Positions 1-5,501 of a stretch of DNA of 6,479 nt are shown in pieces; the first letter of the stretch is position 1; each line of letters starts with the position of its first letter. The notes under the pieces are model-generated. The model ran no database searches. It saw only the letters and a list, made by a program, of their open reading frames with translations, and was not told where the DNA came from. The position numbers and the translations under genes were made by a program. This DNA is from Bifidobacteriaceae bacterium (GTDB lineage Bacteria > Actinomycetota > Actinomycetes > Actinomycetales > WQXJ01), in NCBI GenBank assembly GCA_031255075.1, contig JAIRTF010000022.1, positions 1 to 6,479 on the forward strand. The letters run 5' to 3'.

Positions 1-728
1 ATCTGATCATCACCCTCACCTGGTGAATCGATCACCTCAACGGTTCCGGGTTGGTCAATGCCCCGGGCTTGACCCTCCACCACCAACACCACCTGCGGGA
101 ACCAGCCGTTCGGTGTGTCGCCATCCAAGTTGGCCAACCCGTGGAGACCCAGCGGCTCCAACCGGTCACGCAACCGGGCGGCAGCACCGGCGCGGTCCTT
201 CCACCAACCGTCAGGTGAAGAACCAACCACGTTCGCGGCATCGACCACCAGGGCGAAGCGTTGACCAATCAGCTTTGACAACCTGGGCCAAGCAGCGGCC
301 AATCCGGGGTGAAGGTCATAGTGGGGCACCTCGTCTGGGACCACCCAACTGAGCGCGTCCGTCTCCCAGTTGGACGGCCCGTCAAGCGCTTCGCCGTGGG
401 CTTCGGCGCCAATCGTGGTGTAAGTCCAGCCCCGGTGATCTGCTATCAGCCACCACCTTGGGGTGACATTGGAGGCATTGAGGCCGGTCTCTTCGCGGCT
501 CTCCCGCAGGGCGGTGGCCAACGGCGCTTCACCTTGATGGCGAGCACCGCCGGGCAGAGCCCAAGTGTTCGGATGATGTGACTCGCGTGAACGGAGTTGC
601 AACAGCACTCGGCCCGACTGCATCACCAGCAGACCGGCGGCTCCATAGGCGCCCCAATGGCGGTGACCGCAAGCACAGTCAAACCAGGTGTCTTTCGGTT
701 CTTGTTGCCCGTCGGCGGGTCTGGACAT
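1..728 (-). CDS. NUDIX hydrolase fused to a NYN/PIN-like domain (3' end outside window)
   Basis: The first 242 codons are present; the C-terminus lies past base 1. Residues 18-32 hold a Cys-x-Cys-Gly-His-Arg-His-Trp-Gly segment, probably a small metal-binding or structural lead-in seen in actinobacterial NUDIX proteins. A complete NUDIX box (G-x5-E-x7-R-E-x2-E-E-x-G-x) lies at residues 61-83, with G61, E67, R75, E76, E79, E80 and G82 all kept, so it should hydrolyse a nucleoside diphosphate linked to another moiety; the substrate cannot be read from the sequence. From about residue 158 a second domain begins with the strand ALVVDAANVVG, followed by DGWWKDRAGAA and, at 223-230, VVLVVEGQ, then GEGDD near the visible end. 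Such proteins are often labelled NTP pyrophosphohydrolase, but the acidic pattern resembles the NYN/PIN nuclease fold; that reading is my inference. The ATG at 728-726 is chosen because it sits 13 bases after the phosphatase stop; no strong Shine-Dalgarno is visible. Probably cotranscribed with the phosphatase. Cytoplasmic. Confidence 0.85.
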   Translation of the reverse strand, partial: MSRPADGQQEPKDTWFDCACGHRHWGAYGAAGLLVMQSGRVLLQLRSRESHHPNTWALPGGARHQGEAPLATALRESREETGLNASNVTPRWWLIADHRGWTYTTIGAEAHGEALDGPSNWETDALSWVVPDEVPHYDLHPGLAAAWPRLSKLIGQRFALVVDAANVVGSSPDGWWKDRAGAAARLRDRLEPLGLHGLANLDGDTPNGWFPQVVLVVEGQARGIDQPGTVEVIDSPGEGDDQ

Positions 729-741
729 CGCGGCGGGCCTG

Positions 742-1239
742 TCACAGGAGGCCACCAACGTATTTCACCACGCCGGGGGCTGCCGCTTCAATGCTGTCCA
801 GGGCTATCTCGAAGTCAGCCGGACCGCCGTACCACGGGTCGTCAATGTCAAGGTCATAGCTGGGCTCCCGGTTGGCAAAGGCCGGGTCGAACTGCCTCAT
901 CATTCGGAGCTGATCAGCCGTGGCGCCGCGCCGCTCCAACGCCAAATAGTGTCCATAGGCTTGCGGCAGCAACAGATCCGCCGCCGCAATCTCACCCGAA
1001 GTGATGCGGTGCGCCCGATGCCGCGCATCGACTTCGTAGCCCCGCCGCGTCAACGCCTGGGCCGCCCGGCGGTCAATCCCGTTGCCGGCTTCCTCACTTG
1101 ACACCCCGGAAGAAGAGACAGCTACTTGGTCCGCCAAGCCAGCCTCAGCGAACTGCGCCGCCAAGACGATGGCTGCCATCGGTGACCGGCAGATGTTCCC
1201 TGTGCAGATGGTCTGAAGGTCAAATCGATGCCAGGACAT
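742..1239 (-). CDS. Low-molecular-weight protein-tyrosine phosphatase
   Basis: A 165-residue protein, the usual size of the family. The P-loop CTGNICRSP at residues 12-20 gives the nucleophile Cys12 and phosphate-binding Arg18, and DDPWYGG at 133-139 supplies the general acid Asp134 with the expected following proline. It should remove phosphate from tyrosine (or possibly arginine) residues of proteins through a cysteinyl-phosphate intermediate in the cytoplasm. In bacteria these enzymes often act on tyrosine kinases, but no kinase is visible here, so the target is unknown. One oddity: where most members read about M-[TD] after the strand following the P-loop domain, this one reads LLLPQAYGH (89-97). 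The ATG at 1239-1237 is preferred because it is preceded by AGGA with an 8-base spacer and puts the P-loop at the normal distance from the N-terminus; the open frame continues far upstream but only as antisense of the next gene. Downstream it is 13 bases from the NUDIX gene, suggesting an operon. Confidence 0.93.
   Translation of the reverse strand: MSWHRFDLQTICTGNICRSPMAAIVLAAQFAEAGLADQVAVSSSGVSSEEAGNGIDRRAAQALTRRGYEVDARHRAHRITSGEIAAADLLLPQAYGHYLALERRGATADQLRMMRQFDPAFANREPSYDLDIDDPWYGGPADFEIALDSIEAAAPGVVKYVGGLL
1215..1220 (+). promoter_or_regulatory. Candidate ribosome binding site for the start at 1228
   Basis: GAAGGT ends 7 bases before the ATG at 1228. The alternative ATG at 1252 has only a weak GAG at a useful distance. 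This favours 1228 and therefore a 12-base overlap with the start of the divergent phosphatase gene. Confidence 0.4.
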
Positions 1240-2289
1240 AGAGTTGATCCTATGCGCAAGTTGCTGAAGATAGTGGGCGTCCTGGTCCTGCTGGTAGCCG
1301 TCGCTGTGGTGGGGTTCTTCGGGGTGGCAACGGCCACCGAGTTCCGGCCGGGGGCCACCCAGGATCTGCCTGTGACCGGGGAACCCGTCGCTTCGCCACC
1401 GGCTCCGGGGGACCAATTGAGCCTGTTGACATTCAACATTGGCTACGGCGGATTGGGACGGGATCAAGACTTTTTCATGGACGGCGGTGCCATGGTGCGC
1501 CCACCCAACAAGGATGATGTCGAAGCCAACCTGAACGGGATCATGGCCACTTTGGAAGCCAACCCGGTTGACGTCTACTTCCTCCAAGAGGTGGACTCCG
1601 CTTCACGCCGGTCCTATGGGATCAATGAGGTTGACCGGATCACCGAGGCGATGGCCGGCACGAGCGCCTACGCCCTCAACTTCAAATCCATGTTCACGCC
1701 CTATCCCTGGCCGCCGATAGGCAAGGTGACCTCCGGCATTGTCACCGTGACCGGTTTTGAGGTGCTTGAAGCCCAGCGGGTGTCGCTGCAGGTGCCGTTC
1801 AAATGGCCGGTGCGGATGTTCAACCTCAAACGCTGCCTGCTGGTGGAGCGGGTGCCGGTGACCGGCGGCAAGGACCTGGTGTTGGTCAACCTGCACCTGG
1901 AAGCCTACGAATCCGGTGAAGGCCGGGCCGCCCAGATGAACGAACTGCTCGGCTTGATTCAACGCGAATACGCCAAGGGCAACTATGTGATTGCCGGCGG
2001 TGACTTCAACCAGTCCTTCCCTGGCGCGAACTTCCCCAAAGTGTCTGAGAACTGGGAACCAGGCCAGTTTGACGCCTCCAGCTTGGCGAAGGGCTGGACG
2101 GTGGCGGCTGACACCGCCACCCCAACATCCCGGCTGAACGACTCACCCTGGAACGGCAACAACCAGTTGTTCGCCATTGACGGGTTCATTGTTTCGCCCA
2201 ACATTGAGGTGACCGAGGTCAAGACGTTGGATGACGACTTCACTTACTCCGACCACAACCCAGTGTTGTTGAAGGTGGAACTCAAGTAG
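1228..2289 (+). CDS. Membrane-anchored endonuclease/exonuclease/phosphatase family hydrolase
   Basis: A 353-residue protein with one strongly hydrophobic segment at about residues 11-33, read as an N-terminal membrane anchor or uncleaved signal, so the catalytic domain should face outside. The domain carries the full set of metal and catalytic motifs of the DNase I-like/exonuclease III fold: TFN (Asn70), LQEVD (Glu121), NLHLE (His223), GGDFNQ (Asp259, Asn261), IDGF (Asp318) and SDHNP (Asp342, His343). Members cut phosphodiester or phosphoester bonds in DNA, RNA, phosphoinositides or sphingomyelin using a divalent metal; which substrate applies here cannot be told. Long insertions between the early motifs, such as the Pro-rich piece at 145-156, could shape substrate choice. 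The start at 1228 has a good GAAGG site; ATG 1252 would remove eight residues and begin directly before the hydrophobic segment, and is a serious alternative. The gene is divergent from the phosphatase and its stop overlaps the end of proC. Confidence 0.88.
   Translation: MPGHRVDPMRKLLKIVGVLVLLVAVAVVGFFGVATATEFRPGATQDLPVTGEPVASPPAPGDQLSLLTFNIGYGGLGRDQDFFMDGGAMVRPPNKDDVEANLNGIMATLEANPVDVYFLQEVDSASRRSYGINEVDRITEAMAGTSAYALNFKSMFTPYPWPPIGKVTSGIVTVTGFEVLEAQRVSLQVPFKWPVRMFNLKRCLLVERVPVTGGKDLVLVNLHLEAYESGEGRAAQMNELLGLIQREYAKGNYVIAGGDFNQSFPGANFPKVSENWEPGQFDASSLAKGWTVAADTATPTSRLNDSPWNGNNQLFAIDGFIVSPNIEVTEVKTLDDDFTYSDHNPVLLKVELK
1248..1251 (-). promoter_or_regulatory. Ribosome binding site of the tyrosine phosphatase gene
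   Basis: AGGA on the minus strand, 8 bases before the ATG at 1239. It supports that start over the much longer open frame that extends upstream. It also falls within the first codons of the divergent gene if that gene starts at 1228. Confidence 0.5.
1267..1272 (-). promoter_or_regulatory. Candidate -10 element for the phosphatase-NUDIX pair
   Basis: TATCTT on the minus strand, which would start a transcript around base 1260 and leave a leader of roughly 20 bases containing the AGGA ribosome site. The same hexamer is found before the tRNA-Leu gene. No good -35 box is seen at the right distance, and the element lies inside the coding region of the divergent gene, so this is only a weak candidate. 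Confidence 0.25.
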
Positions 2290-3097
2290 CGGACTGGGCC
2301 AGTTCAGCTTCCCGTTTGATGGTGGCGGCCACCGCCGCCACCACGGCCGCGCCAAAGCCGCGGTCCTCCAGAGTATGCAGGCCGGCCACCGTGGTGCCCC
2401 CAGGTGATGACACTTGGTCTATCAGTTGCCAGGCGTGACGCCCTGAATCTGCCGCCAACAGCTTGGCTGAACCGAGCACCGCTTGGCAGGCCGCTTCGGT
2501 GGCTTGTTGTTTGGTCATGCCGGCCGCCAGAGCACCCCTGGCCAGGGCGTCGATGAACAAGAACACCCAGGCTGGCGAGGAGCCGGCAACGGCCGTGAAG
2601 GCTGGGAACAGCCGCTCTTCCAGGACCATGGCGTGCCCCACCGCGGCGAACAGTTCCCGCACCTGCTCAATTTGTTCATCTGATGCGACCGAGTTGCCGG
2701 CCACCGCGGACATGCCTGCGCCGACCGCCACGTTGACGTTTGGCATAACTCTGACCACCGGCACATCCGGCCCCAGCCAACCATCAAGGTGAGCCAGGGT
2801 GATACCGGCGGCGATTGACACCACCAGCGGCCGTTTGGCCACTATCCGCCCAGCTAGCTGTTCCATGACCTGCGGGAAGACCTGCGGTTTGACCGCCAGG
2901 ACAACCATGTCCGCAGCAGCCACCACTTCTTCGTTGCCGATTTCCGCGGTGATGCCGGTGGCTTTGGCCAGTTCCGCCAGCTTGTCAGCATGCGGGTCAT
3001 GAGCCACGATTTGTTGACCGGACACCAAGCCGCTGTCCACGATTCCTTTGATTATGGAGCCGGCCATGTTGCCCGCTCCGATGAACCCGATTCGCAT
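2282..3097 (-). CDS. proC: Pyrroline-5-carboxylate reductase
   Basis: A 271-residue protein, the normal ProC length. It reduces 1-pyrroline-5-carboxylate to L-proline with NAD(P)H, the last step of proline synthesis, in the cytoplasm. The N-terminal Rossmann fold begins FIGAGNMAGS (residues 5-14), AVKPQ at 68-72 follows the usual cofactor-binding strand, and the C-terminal helical dimer domain has AGSSPAW (151-157) and the family signature around VSSPGGTT (219-226). Residues 118-126 read MPNVNVAVG, where many homologues have MPNTPALVG, so the usual T-P after the asparagine is replaced. The start at 3097 is chosen because the Rossmann strand begins at once; the open frame extends 45 codons upstream but encodes no ProC-like sequence and runs across the divergent gene's start. 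The 3' end overlaps the preceding convergent gene by 8 bases. Confidence 0.96.
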   Translation of the reverse strand: MRIGFIGAGNMAGSIIKGIVDSGLVSGQQIVAHDPHADKLAELAKATGITAEIGNEEVVAAADMVVLAVKPQVFPQVMEQLAGRIVAKRPLVVSIAAGITLAHLDGWLGPDVPVVRVMPNVNVAVGAGMSAVAGNSVASDEQIEQVRELFAAVGHAMVLEERLFPAFTAVAGSSPAWVFLFIDALARGALAAGMTKQQATEAACQAVLGSAKLLAADSGRHAWQLIDQVSSPGGTTVAGLHTLEDRGFGAAVVAAVAATIKREAELAQSAT

Positions 3098-3104
3098 GGC
3101 TCCA

Positions 3105-3110
3105 ACACTA
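3105..3110 (-). promoter_or_regulatory. Candidate -10 element for leaderless proC transcription
   Basis: TAGTGT on the minus strand matches TANNNT and ends exactly 7 bases before the proC ATG, which would place the transcript's first base at or next to the A of the start codon. The only Shine-Dalgarno-like sequence, GGAG, is just 2 bases from the ATG, too near to work normally. Leaderless messages are common in actinobacteria, so a leaderless proC is plausible. No clear -35 box is seen. Confidence 0.35.
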
Positions 3111-3152
3111 GGCGATGGGCAAGGGCCGTGCTCCGTGGTGAAATGGATGGCT

Positions 3153-3527
3153 ATGGACAAGGCGCGGATCGATTCCTGGATGTGGGCAGTGCGGCTGTTC
3201 AAATCCCGCTCTTTGGCCGCCGCCGCCTGCAAAGCCGGTCACGTCCGGGTAGATGGTGAACGCGCCAAACCAGCCACATTGGTCGGCCCCGGTGATGAGG
3301 TGCATGTCCGCGGCCCCCGCGAACGGATCGTCATAGTTGTCAAACCGCTGGTCAAGCGGGTCGGGGCGGCGCTGGCCGTGGAGGCCTATGAGGACCACTC
3401 CCCCGCACCGGCTCCCATCGAAAAGCGGACCGACTTGCCGATTGCTGTCCGTGACCGTGGCACCGGCCGTCCCACCAAGTCGGAACGCCGGCAATTGGAC
3501 CGTCTGCGCGGCCGCCCCAGCCACTGA
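3153..3527 (+). CDS. S4-domain RNA-binding protein (Hsp15-like)
   Basis: A 124-residue basic protein whose first 50 or so residues form an S4 domain: RIDSWMWAVRLFKSRSLA (5-22) is the first helix pair, AGHVRVDG (28-35) the turn and strand, and PGDEVHVR (46-53) the closing strand. This fold binds structured RNA, and the closest known type is Hsp15 (HslR), which binds the 50S subunit carrying stalled nascent chains. The C-terminal half is charged and probably flexible, ending in an Arg-rich tail with GRPTKSERRQLDRLRGR. Its precise target here is unknown; ribosome or rRNA binding is a family-based inference. The start at 3153 aligns with the usual N-terminus; ATG 3147 (two residues longer) is equally possible. 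The gene diverges from proC with 55 bases between starts, and no convincing promoter or terminator is visible on its own strand. Confidence 0.85.
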   Translation: MDKARIDSWMWAVRLFKSRSLAAAACKAGHVRVDGERAKPATLVGPGDEVHVRGPRERIVIVVKPLVKRVGAALAVEAYEDHSPAPAPIEKRTDLPIAVRDRGTGRPTKSERRQLDRLRGRPSH

Positions 3528-3631
3528 GCCTTGGTCTCTGCCAGCGCTGCGGGCCGAACGTTGGTTGGCTTGGCGAAGCGCACGGCAGGTGGTACCCAAG
3601 TGAGGGAGAAGACTGTGGTGGGCGGGTCTTG

Positions 3632-3717
3632 TGTCCGAGGGGGGACTTGAACCCCCATGCCCCGTTAGGGGCACTAGCACCTCAAGCTAGCGCGTCTGCC
3701 TATTCCGCCACTCGGAC
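3632..3717 (-). tRNA. tRNA-Leu, anticodon GAG
   Basis: An 86-base class II tRNA on the minus strand. The acceptor stem pairs GTCCGAG (3717-3711) with CTCGGAC (3639-3633), with A as discriminator base at 3632. The anticodon stem CTAGC/GCTAG closes a TTGAGGT loop at 3685-3679, giving anticodon GAG at 3683-3681, which reads CUC and by wobble CUU. The long variable arm TGCCCC-TAAC-GGGGCA (3673-3658) and the T-arm GGGGG-TTCAAGT-CCCCC confirm the leucine class. The CCA end is not encoded and must be added by the nucleotidyltransferase. No integrase or repeated 3' end is nearby, so it is not serving as a visible attachment site. Confidence 0.97.
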
Positions 3718-3728
3718 TTGGCCAACAC

Positions 3729-3737
3729 AAGATACCA
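3729..3737 (-). promoter_or_regulatory. Extended -10 promoter element of tRNA-Leu
   Basis: TGGTATCTT on the minus strand, an extended -10 (TG-N-TATCTT). It ends 11 bases before the mature tRNA 5' end, so transcription would begin about 5 bases upstream of it. A good -35 box is missing, which the extended -10 may compensate for. Confidence 0.45.
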
Positions 3738-3806
3738 CGGTGGGATCCGGACTCCCTGGCAGGTCTCAGTTCGCGCCATCACTGGTGGGTATGCGAAAAT
3801 TGCCAG

Positions 3807-4442
3807 GTGAGAGTCCCCCGGTTGCCCAGGATCCACCCAATACTGTTGCTTGCCGGCGCCGCCGGCGCTGTAGCCGTCGGGGCACGGTTGCACCGCACCT
3901 GGGGTGCGACCGCTGAGGAGGCCACCGCGCCCCTGCCGGGCGACGAGTTGGTGCCGGACTTCAAGTTCCGCTCAACCAGGGCCATCACCATTGAAGCCGC
4001 ACCGGAGGCAGTCTGGCCGTGGCTGATGCAGCTAGGCATGGGCCGGGGCGGTTGGTATTCGTATGACAACTGGGCGGCACTGCTGTCTTCGGTGCCGACC
4101 ACTTCAACCACCCAAGTGATCGAAGAGTTGCAGGGCCTCAAGGAGGGCGATCTGGTGGACCTGATCGACATGATCATTTTCAAGGTCCACACCATTGATG
4201 CTCCCAACGCCTTGGTGCTGTATGCCGATCAGGACATGGTGCCCCACCAGCCGTGGACCAAATCTTGGGCGTTTGTGCTCAAGCCACTGCCGGGCGGCGC
4301 CACCCGTCTGCTGGTGCGTGAGCTTTCCACCTGGCCCAACCGTCAGGTCGGGTTGATTACGGCGGTGTCCGGTTGGGCCTGGTTCTGGGCCACCCGCCGC
4401 CAGTTGAAGAACCTCAAGTCTTTGGTTGAAGCCCAGTCGTAG
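3807..4442 (+). CDS. Membrane-anchored SRPBCC (START/polyketide cyclase-like) protein
   Basis: A 211-residue protein starting at a GTG. Residues 9-28 (HPILLLAGAAGAVAVGARLH) are hydrophobic and probably form a single membrane anchor. The rest matches the SRPBCC fold: TRAITIEAAPEAVWPWLMQLG (57-77) is the opening strand and helix, GRGGWYSYD (79-87) is a well kept motif of an actinobacterial subfamily, then LKEGDLV (111-117), WAFVLKPL (154-161) and TRLLVREL (166-173) form later strands, with a long C-terminal helix. The fold makes a deep pocket for a hydrophobic ligand, so a lipid- or ligand-binding role is likely, but no catalytic residue or substrate can be named. The GTG at 3807 is the first usable start in the frame after the tRNA region; there is no clear ribosome site, and TTG 3822 is an alternative. 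Its 3' end overlaps rarD by 29 bases, convergently. Confidence 0.8.
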   Translation: MRVPRLPRIHPILLLAGAAGAVAVGARLHRTWGATAEEATAPLPGDELVPDFKFRSTRAITIEAAPEAVWPWLMQLGMGRGGWYSYDNWAALLSSVPTTSTTQVIEELQGLKEGDLVDLIDMIIFKVHTIDAPNALVLYADQDMVPHQPWTKSWAFVLKPLPGGATRLLVRELSTWPNRQVGLITAVSGWAWFWATRRQLKNLKSLVEAQS

Positions 4443-5343
4443 CCGCTTGGGCTTGGCGGGCGCTGGGGCGCAGCCGCCAGACCGCGCTGACGGTCAGGAT
4501 GATCAGCGCAATCCAGACGGCGCCAAAGGCGAACCAGCGGGCACCGGACATGGCCTCATGGAAAATCACCACACCGGTAATGAACTGCATGACCGGGCAA
4601 AGGTATTGAACAAACCCCAAGGTAGATAGCGGCAAGCGCCGCGCCGCGCCGTTGAACAGCAGCAGCGGCACCACCGTGGCCGCCCCCAAACCGACCATGA
4701 TCAGGCTGTGACCAAGCCCACCGCCAGGGAAGGCGGCCCGCCCGGATACGGTCAACCAGACCACATAGGCGCCCAACACCGGCGCTACCACCAGAGTTTC
4801 GACCGTCAAGGAGACCAGGGCGGGGATTCCGTCACCGACCTTCTTTTCGATGAAGCCGTAGAGGCCAAAACTGAAGGCCAGGGCCAGCGCCACCCATGGG
4901 AAAGTGCCGATGGCGACCCCCATCACCACAATTCCGCAGCTGGCCACACCGACTGCGACCCAGGCCGCGGGCCGCAGCCGCTCACCCAGCAACACCACCC
5001 CGAGCAGCACGCTGACCAGTGGGTTTATGAAATATCCGAGGGCTGCGTCAACCAGGTGACCGTTGGTGGCCGCCCAGACGAAGACAAACCAGTTGATGGT
5101 CAGTAACACTCCGGCCACGCTCAGCACACCCAAGGTGCGCCGGTCCGCGAAGGCCGCCCGCATGGCCCGGTAGCCGCGAGTGAAAGCCAATGCCACCAGG
5201 CACATCAGGCCGGCCCATAAGGCCCGGTGGGCCAACACTTCGAGGGCTCCAGCCGGTTTGGTCAACGCCAGGTAGAGCGGCAGCATCCCCCAGATCAGAT
5301 ATGAGCTGATCCCCAGTGTCATACCGCTGCGGAACTGGCTCAC
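4414..5343 (-). CDS. rarD: RarD-type EamA family transporter
   Basis: A 309-residue integral membrane protein of the drug/metabolite transporter superfamily, with about ten hydrophobic segments arranged as two repeats of five. RarD marks are clear: YLIWGMLPLY (15-24), LEVLAHRALW (34-43), INWFVFVWA (83-91) with NGHLVDAALGYFINPL (94-109), and GFVQYLCPVMQF (243-254) in the second repeat. RarD was named from a chloramphenicol-sensitivity phenotype, but the natural substrate is not established; export of a small metabolite is the family-level expectation. The C-terminal tail after about residue 291 is polar and cytoplasmic. The start is GTG at 5343-5341, chosen because the protein then begins like other family members; M8 (5322) would cut into the first membrane segment's lead-in. 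No convincing ribosome site precedes it, so translation may be leaderless or promoted otherwise. Symbol based on family only. Confidence 0.9.
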   Translation of the reverse strand: MSQFRSGMTLGISSYLIWGMLPLYLALTKPAGALEVLAHRALWAGLMCLVALAFTRGYRAMRAAFADRRTLGVLSVAGVLLTINWFVFVWAATNGHLVDAALGYFINPLVSVLLGVVLLGERLRPAAWVAVGVASCGIVVMGVAIGTFPWVALALAFSFGLYGFIEKKVGDGIPALVSLTVETLVVAPVLGAYVVWLTVSGRAAFPGGGLGHSLIMVGLGAATVVPLLLFNGAARRLPLSTLGFVQYLCPVMQFITGVVIFHEAMSGARWFAFGAVWIALIILTVSAVWRLRPSARQAQAATTGLQPKT

Positions 5344-5400
5344 CCATCAGGAGTACCACATGCCGGCGCGGCTGAATACATCACAGCAGCCACCTATCTG

Positions 5401-5436
5401 GTCCGCTGGTCTTCGGTAAAGACTGGGACCGCGGAC
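5401..5436. repeat. Intergenic inverted repeat between dnaE2 and rarD
   Basis: Arms GTCCGC (5401-5406) and GCGGAC (5431-5436) are perfectly complementary and continue inward as GGTC/GACC (5408-5411 with 5427-5430), a 10-pair stem with one bulged base and a 15-base loop. A second hairpin, GTCTT/AAGAC (5409-5413 with 5419-5423), uses some of the same bases, so the two inner folds exclude each other. No T-run follows on either strand. It lies 66-101 bases after the dnaE2 stop and 58-93 bases before the rarD start, and could be a terminator without U-tract or a leader structure of rarD. Confidence 0.45.
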
Positions 5437-5457
5437 ATAGGAATCGCCGGCGCCCGT

Positions 5458-5482
5458 CCGGCCGGTGACCGGGCCCGGCTGG
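5458..5482 (-). terminator. Weak candidate dnaE2 terminator hairpin
   Basis: A GC-rich stem of 8 pairs including one G-U (5458-5465 with 5475-5482) and a 9-base loop begins 19 bases after the dnaE2 stop codon. There is no T-run after it on the minus strand, and in GC-rich DNA such stems arise easily by chance. Confidence 0.2.
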
Positions 5483-5501
5483 CCTGGGCTGGCGCGGCCG
5501 G

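Noticed and set aside
309..1101. Plus-strand open frames of 90-137 residues across 309-1101
   Set aside because: They are shadows of the NUDIX and phosphatase genes; their products are Pro/Arg-rich, resemble no family, and overlap each other in different frames.
742..1587. 281-residue open frame as a longer phosphatase
   Set aside because: The first 116 codons are antisense to the hydrolase gene and encode nothing phosphatase-like; the ATG at 1239 has a ribosome site and gives the normal family length.
2282..3232. 316-residue version of ProC
   Set aside because: The extra 45 N-terminal residues overlap the S4 gene's start on the other strand and are not ProC-like; the Rossmann strand begins directly at the ATG at 3097.
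3048..3527. 159-residue version of the S4 protein
   Set aside because: The additional N-terminus is antisense to the start of proC; the family normally begins a few residues before RIDSWMWAVR.
3528..3631. Hairpins such as CAGCGCTG at 3542-3549 as a terminator for the S4 gene
   Set aside because: The palindrome has no room for a loop and no T-run follows; nothing in this gap is convincing.
3632..3717. tRNA-Leu as an integration site for a mobile element
   Set aside because: No integrase, no repeat of the tRNA 3' end, and flanking genes look like ordinary chromosome with similar composition.
4708..5106. 132-residue plus-strand open frame inside rarD
   Set aside because: Gln/Gly/Asp-rich translation antisense to membrane-segment codons; a typical GC-rich shadow frame.
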